Part shown: piece by piece, positions 60,938-64,000 of the stretch
Layout of the letters: each line of letters begins with the position of its first letter
Numbering within the stretch: position 1 is the stretch's first letter
Source of the DNA: Pseudomonas khavaziana
GTDB taxonomy: Bacteria > Pseudomonadota > Gammaproteobacteria > Pseudomonadales > Pseudomonadaceae
Reading direction: 5' to 3'
DNA length: 64,000 nt
Assembly (NCBI RefSeq): GCF_019145205.1
Contig: NZ_JAHSTT010000008.1
Span: 124,001 to 188,000, forward strand
The notes under the pieces: generated by a model
What the model saw: the letters and a program-made list of their open reading frames with translations, nothing else
Database searches by the model: none
What the model was told of the DNA's origin: nothing
Translations under genes and position numbers: made by a program

Positions 60938-62413
60938 ATGCAAATCAATTTCGATAAGTCCTATGGCCCACTGATCAATGGGGTGTTTGAAACTGACGAT
61001 AAAGCGCACTCTTTTGCTGCGATCGACCCTGCCACGGGCAGGCACTTAGCCTACATCCGTTATTGTGACGCCGCGGACGTCGATCGCGCCGTTACTGCGG
61101 CGCATGCTGCGTTTCCAGCCTGGCGTGCCCTGGGTCAGCAGATGCGCGCACGTCTGGTAAATCTGCTGGCGGACGAGATAGAAGAGCACAGTGAACGCCT
61201 GGCCATGATCGATGCCCATGACGTGGGTCGTTGCATCAGCGAAGTACGCAAGGACTACCTTACCGCCGTTCGGCACTATCGCTATTTCGCCTCAGTGATC
61301 ATGGCTCATGAAGACACTGGTCGGGAAATCGACGGTGGTTACGCCATCGCCAAGCGTGAACCCTTGGGCGTGTGCGGGCAGATTATTCCCTGGAACGCGC
61401 CGGCGATTATGGCTGCGTTCAAGCTCGCTCCGGCATTGGTGGCCGGCAATACTGTGGTCTTGAAACCCGATGAAAACGCCTCTTTATCGACGCTTGAATT
61501 AGGCAAGCTGATTAACGAGATCTTCCCGGCCGGGGTGGTGAACATGGTCACCGGGTTGGGGGAGGTAGTCGGTGCGGCGTTGAGCGAGCATCCTCTGGTC
61601 AGGAAGCTGTCATTTACTGGCAGTACGCAAGTCGGTCGCACCGTGGCCGGAGTGGCCGCCCGGCGTCTGGTACCCGCGACACTCGAACTGGGGGGTAAGA
61701 GCGCCAATATTGTGTTCCCCGATATCGACGACATTGATGCGGTGGTCGATAACGCCACCTTCGCAGCTATTCATAACAACGGGCAGTCATGCCTGGCCGG
61801 TACCCGCTTGTTTGTGCATGCCGCGATTTTTGAAGTGTTCAAGCAAAAGCTGATTGCCGCGTTCAATCGAGTGAAAGTGGGTTCTCCACTGTCCGAAGAG
61901 TCGCGGGTCAGTTGTCTGGTCAACGCGCAACAAGGTGAGCGTGTGTTGAGTTACATAACTATGGGCTTGGAAGAGGGCGCCGAGCTGCTCGCAGGTGGCG
62001 GTCGCGCAGCAGTACCAGGTAGTAATCACGGCTACTTCATCCAGCCAACCTTGTTACTTGCACGTAATGACATGAGCATCTGCCAAGAAGAGATTTTTGG
62101 CCCGGTACTGTCGCTGATCGTGTGGGATGATTATGAAACGATGATCGCCCAGGCCAATGACACCGAATATGGTTTGGCGTCCGGAATCTATACCAGCAAC
62201 TTGCAGCACGCTATGGAAACCGCAGCAAGGTTGGAGGCGGGATCGGTGTGGATCAATCGTTATTCGAACATTACCGATGGCACCGCCTTTGGCGGCTATA
62301 AAAATAGTGGTATTGGTCGAGAGTTCTGTCGGGAGACCCTGAATGCCTACACGCAGATCAAAACTGTGACGGTACAAGCAAGGTTGCCGAAGGTATGGTT
62401 CACCGAAAGATAA
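60938..62413 (+). CDS. NAD(P)-dependent aldehyde dehydrogenase
   Basis: 491 aa, full-length ALDH fold. N153 (PWNAPA), K176 (KPDENASL), general base E250 (LELGGK) and nucleophile C285 (NNGQSCLAG) are all present. Oxidises aldehydes to acids; the exact substrate is unknown, though it resembles broad-range ALDHs of aromatic or aliphatic aldehyde catabolism. ATG 60938 is chosen over 60926 because the GAGGT just before it (5-nt spacing) is the better SD. Likely controlled by the divergent AraC protein. Confidence 0.92.
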   Translation: MQINFDKSYGPLINGVFETDDKAHSFAAIDPATGRHLAYIRYCDAADVDRAVTAAHAAFPAWRALGQQMRARLVNLLADEIEEHSERLAMIDAHDVGRCISEVRKDYLTAVRHYRYFASVIMAHEDTGREIDGGYAIAKREPLGVCGQIIPWNAPAIMAAFKLAPALVAGNTVVLKPDENASLSTLELGKLINEIFPAGVVNMVTGLGEVVGAALSEHPLVRKLSFTGSTQVGRTVAGVAARRLVPATLELGGKSANIVFPDIDDIDAVVDNATFAAIHNNGQSCLAGTRLFVHAAIFEVFKQKLIAAFNRVKVGSPLSEESRVSCLVNAQQGERVLSYITMGLEEGAELLAGGGRAAVPGSNHGYFIQPTLLLARNDMSICQEEIFGPVLSLIVWDDYETMIAQANDTEYGLASGIYTSNLQHAMETAARLEAGSVWINRYSNITDGTAFGGYKNSGIGREFCRETLNAYTQIKTVTVQARLPKVWFTER

Positions 62414-62920
62414 AAACAGGCAATTCATTTGGGTAGTTGATTTTTTGCGCCCACCAGCACCTTGCGCATGTTGAGTGCTTTAGAATCGATAAAAACATGC
62501 AAGGTTAAAATGTAGAAGTTTAGGTTGGCGTTGCCTCACAGATGCACGCCAATTTTTTTGTCTCGGTACGGTCGAGCTTCTTATCCAATGATGATGTGAC
62601 TCACTTCATGCCTGAATGTGAACTGTGTTAGAAATATCAATAATCCCTCTCGGAGTGTGATTGGTTTTCCGCTATCGGAATTCCCGTCCGAATATATTTC
62701 ATCATATTTTATATGCTCTAATTCATTATGTTTTGTTGGGGTTGATGTCGGCTGAGAAAAATTATTTATGCTGTGTAGGAATAGTCCTACAAGGCCTGAG
62801 GATCTATCTTTGGTCTGTGTGGATCGTTGCGGTTGGCTGCTTCTGTGAGAAAGGTAGAATCCGGGAACTCTTAAGCATAGTGAACTTATCTATTTGTTGT
62901 TGCCAACCTAGAGGTACACA
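62414..62920. other. Intergenic AT-rich region between aldehyde dehydrogenase and pilin remnant
   Basis: 507 nt. It holds the dehydrogenase terminator (62525-62559) and probably the old fimbrial promoter. A 94-codon Cys-rich frame (62661-62945) lacks an SD and overlaps the pilin remnant; I do not accept it. Confidence 0.5.
62525..62559 (+). terminator. Intrinsic terminator of the aldehyde dehydrogenase gene
   Basis: Stem TTGGCGT (62525-62531) / ACGCCAA (62546-62552) followed by seven T. Lies 112 nt past the stop. Confidence 0.75.
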
Positions 62921-63022
62921 GTGGTGTCTATTCCATTCAAAATAATTCTCGCGTCGTCCATCGTTGGGCTTTTCGCTACATCTGCTATGGCTGCTGACGG
63001 TACTATCAATTTAGGGAGTTGA
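62921..63022 (+). pseudogene. Fimbrial pilin, N-terminal remnant
   Basis: 33 codons from GTG (62921 or 62924) with GAGG 6-9 nt upstream. Reads SIPFKIILASSIVGLFATSA, then MAADGTINLGS and stop. That is a pilin signal peptide with its AMAADGTI cleavage/N-terminus, cut by a TGA right after the mature start. The rest of the pilin is missing; the adhesin gene follows 50 nt later. Confidence 0.65.
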
Positions 63023-63072
63023 TGTATGATAAGTTTGATTTGTATTTCCTCTTGGGCGATGTGGAGAGTGGT

Positions 63073-64000
63073 GTGAGAAAATTATGGTTTGTGTTTTTCT
63101 GTTTTTTTGTTCGCGTATGTAATGCGGAAATTGTATGCGCTCCGGTCTCGTCACCGTTGAAGATAATCTTACCGTCTGACATAAACTGGCAGAAAGAAAG
63201 CCATGCTGATGGTATGATTTCTACCGAGTGGCATACCGCATCCAATCAAAGGATTTGCAATGGTGTTGGTGTTTTTCAATTGAATAATACGTTCTTGGCC
63301 CCTCGTGTAGGCACGTTCTCATTTGGCAAAAGTAACTATTCATTGTTTTCAACACCGGTCCCGGGTGTAGGTTTTATTGCTGAGCTTATGTATATGATCG
63401 GGGATTGGGGGGCGGCTACTGATGTCACAGCTAGTGGTGGCGTGATGCTTACACATAGCTCGTCAGGTGCTCCGGTATCGTTTATTAATCAACATATCAA
63501 GATAGGTGCGCGAATAAGATTGGTGGCTATAGATAAGGGTCTCAAGTCAGGTATTTATACCGTTCCCCCCTTCAATGTAATAGCCTCGACGTTTGATCAA
63601 AACGGTTTTGCGTCGATTGATATGGGTATTGCAACTACCTCCGGCACGACAGTCACTGCAAAGTCAAAATCATGTACTCTTGAGTCGCCGGATGTTGTAA
63701 AGCTACCAAAGTCCAGCTTTTCACAGTTTAAATCGGTCGGTGATACCGCGGGCGACACCCAATTTAGTCTTTCGCTGGTTTGTTCCGATTCATTTGCTCC
63801 ATACACGGTATCCTACTATATGACAGATGCCTATAATTCAGCAAATAACAGTGCTCTGCTCGCCTCTCCGGATGGGGCACGTTATGTGAAAGGAATACGC
63901 GTGCAAGTGATTGATGGATTTACTCCAGTGAATTTTAGCTCTGAACTTACCACGCTTAGCAGGCGCTATATTGGTGCTGTAGGGACTGCAGGCGCAAACT
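63073..64000 (+). CDS. Fimbrial adhesin-like protein, 3' end beyond the window
   Basis: At least 309 codons, continuing past base 64000. GTG start with GGAG 6 nt upstream. Signal peptide MRKLWFVFFCFFVRVCNA, then an N-terminal domain with a two-cysteine pair (EIVCAPVSS and RICNGVGVF) and IILPSDINW, followed by a pilin-type domain starting about SKSCTLESPDVVKLP with SLVCSDSF. The layout is that of a chaperone-usher tip adhesin or minor pilin, like the gene at 53.5-54.5 kb. It probably belongs to a fimbrial cluster whose usher and chaperone lie outside. Confidence 0.75.
   Translation, partial: MRKLWFVFFCFFVRVCNAEIVCAPVSSPLKIILPSDINWQKESHADGMISTEWHTASNQRICNGVGVFQLNNTFLAPRVGTFSFGKSNYSLFSTPVPGVGFIAELMYMIGDWGAATDVTASGGVMLTHSSSGAPVSFINQHIKIGARIRLVAIDKGLKSGIYTVPPFNVIASTFDQNGFASIDMGIATTSGTTVTAKSKSCTLESPDVVKLPKSSFSQFKSVGDTAGDTQFSLSLVCSDSFAPYTVSYYMTDAYNSANNSALLASPDGARYVKGIRVQVIDGFTPVNFSSELTTLSRRYIGAVGTAGAN

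Noticed and set aside
62661..62945. 94-codon Cys-rich plus-strand frame
   Set aside because: No SD, low-complexity AT-rich sequence, and it overlaps the better-supported pilin remnant.
1..64000. CRISPR arrays, tRNA/rRNA genes, prophage or intact insertion sequences
   Set aside because: No spaced direct repeats, cloverleaf sequences, transposase or phage structural genes were found on reading both strands.

Overview
The window looks like a chromosomal segment of a Pseudomonas of the fluorescens group. The evidence is high-GC coding sequence, the near-canonical MexE/MexF/OprN set, YbiT, PssA and LpxO homologues, and REP palindromes of the types common in these genomes. Identification is by protein recognition only; no search was run.

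Layout. 0-12 kb holds housekeeping and stress genes: a cut-off chemoreceptor, uppP, DUF1294, an amidase, a LysR/azoR divergent pair, an exported hydrolase, two MFS transporters around the ABC-F gene ybiT, and a methyltransferase. 12-23 kb has cell-envelope genes (a Wzz-like chain-length protein, lpxO, pssA), the ku-ligD end-joining pair, a PQQ-type sugar dehydrogenase and a TetR/DUF1348 pair. 23-27.3 kb is an EfeUOB iron-uptake operon with a second EfeO-like protein and a Fur-box-like site. 28.5-31.2 kb is visibly AT-rich and carries an astacin-like metalloprotease, two genes of unknown function and a decayed copy of the upstream araC gene end. 31.2-37.2 kb is mexEF-oprN.

38.1-47.1 kb holds the most unusual locus. 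An XRE-cupin regulator and an EamA transporter are followed by eight tightly packed, mostly overlapping genes: FabH-like KAS III, acyl carrier protein, FabF-like KAS II, acyl-CoA-oxidase-like flavoprotein, hot-dog thioesterase, FAH-family hydrolase, GlcD-type FAD 2-hydroxyacid dehydrogenase and a FabG-like reductase. This resembles a dedicated type II fatty-acid/polyketide pathway that I cannot match to a known product.

47.5-51.7 kb is a mipA/alginate-lyase-like operon divergent from a two-component system. 51.7-53.5 kb is decayed sequence with a parD gene, a frameshifted parE and a pilin C-terminal remnant. 53.5-64 kb has two fimbrial-adhesin-like genes and a pilin N-terminal remnant around a GldA/F/G-type ABC operon, a coiled-coil protein of unknown function, an SDR, and an AraC regulator divergent from an aldehyde dehydrogenase. 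No tRNA, rRNA, CRISPR array, intact insertion sequence or replication origin was seen.
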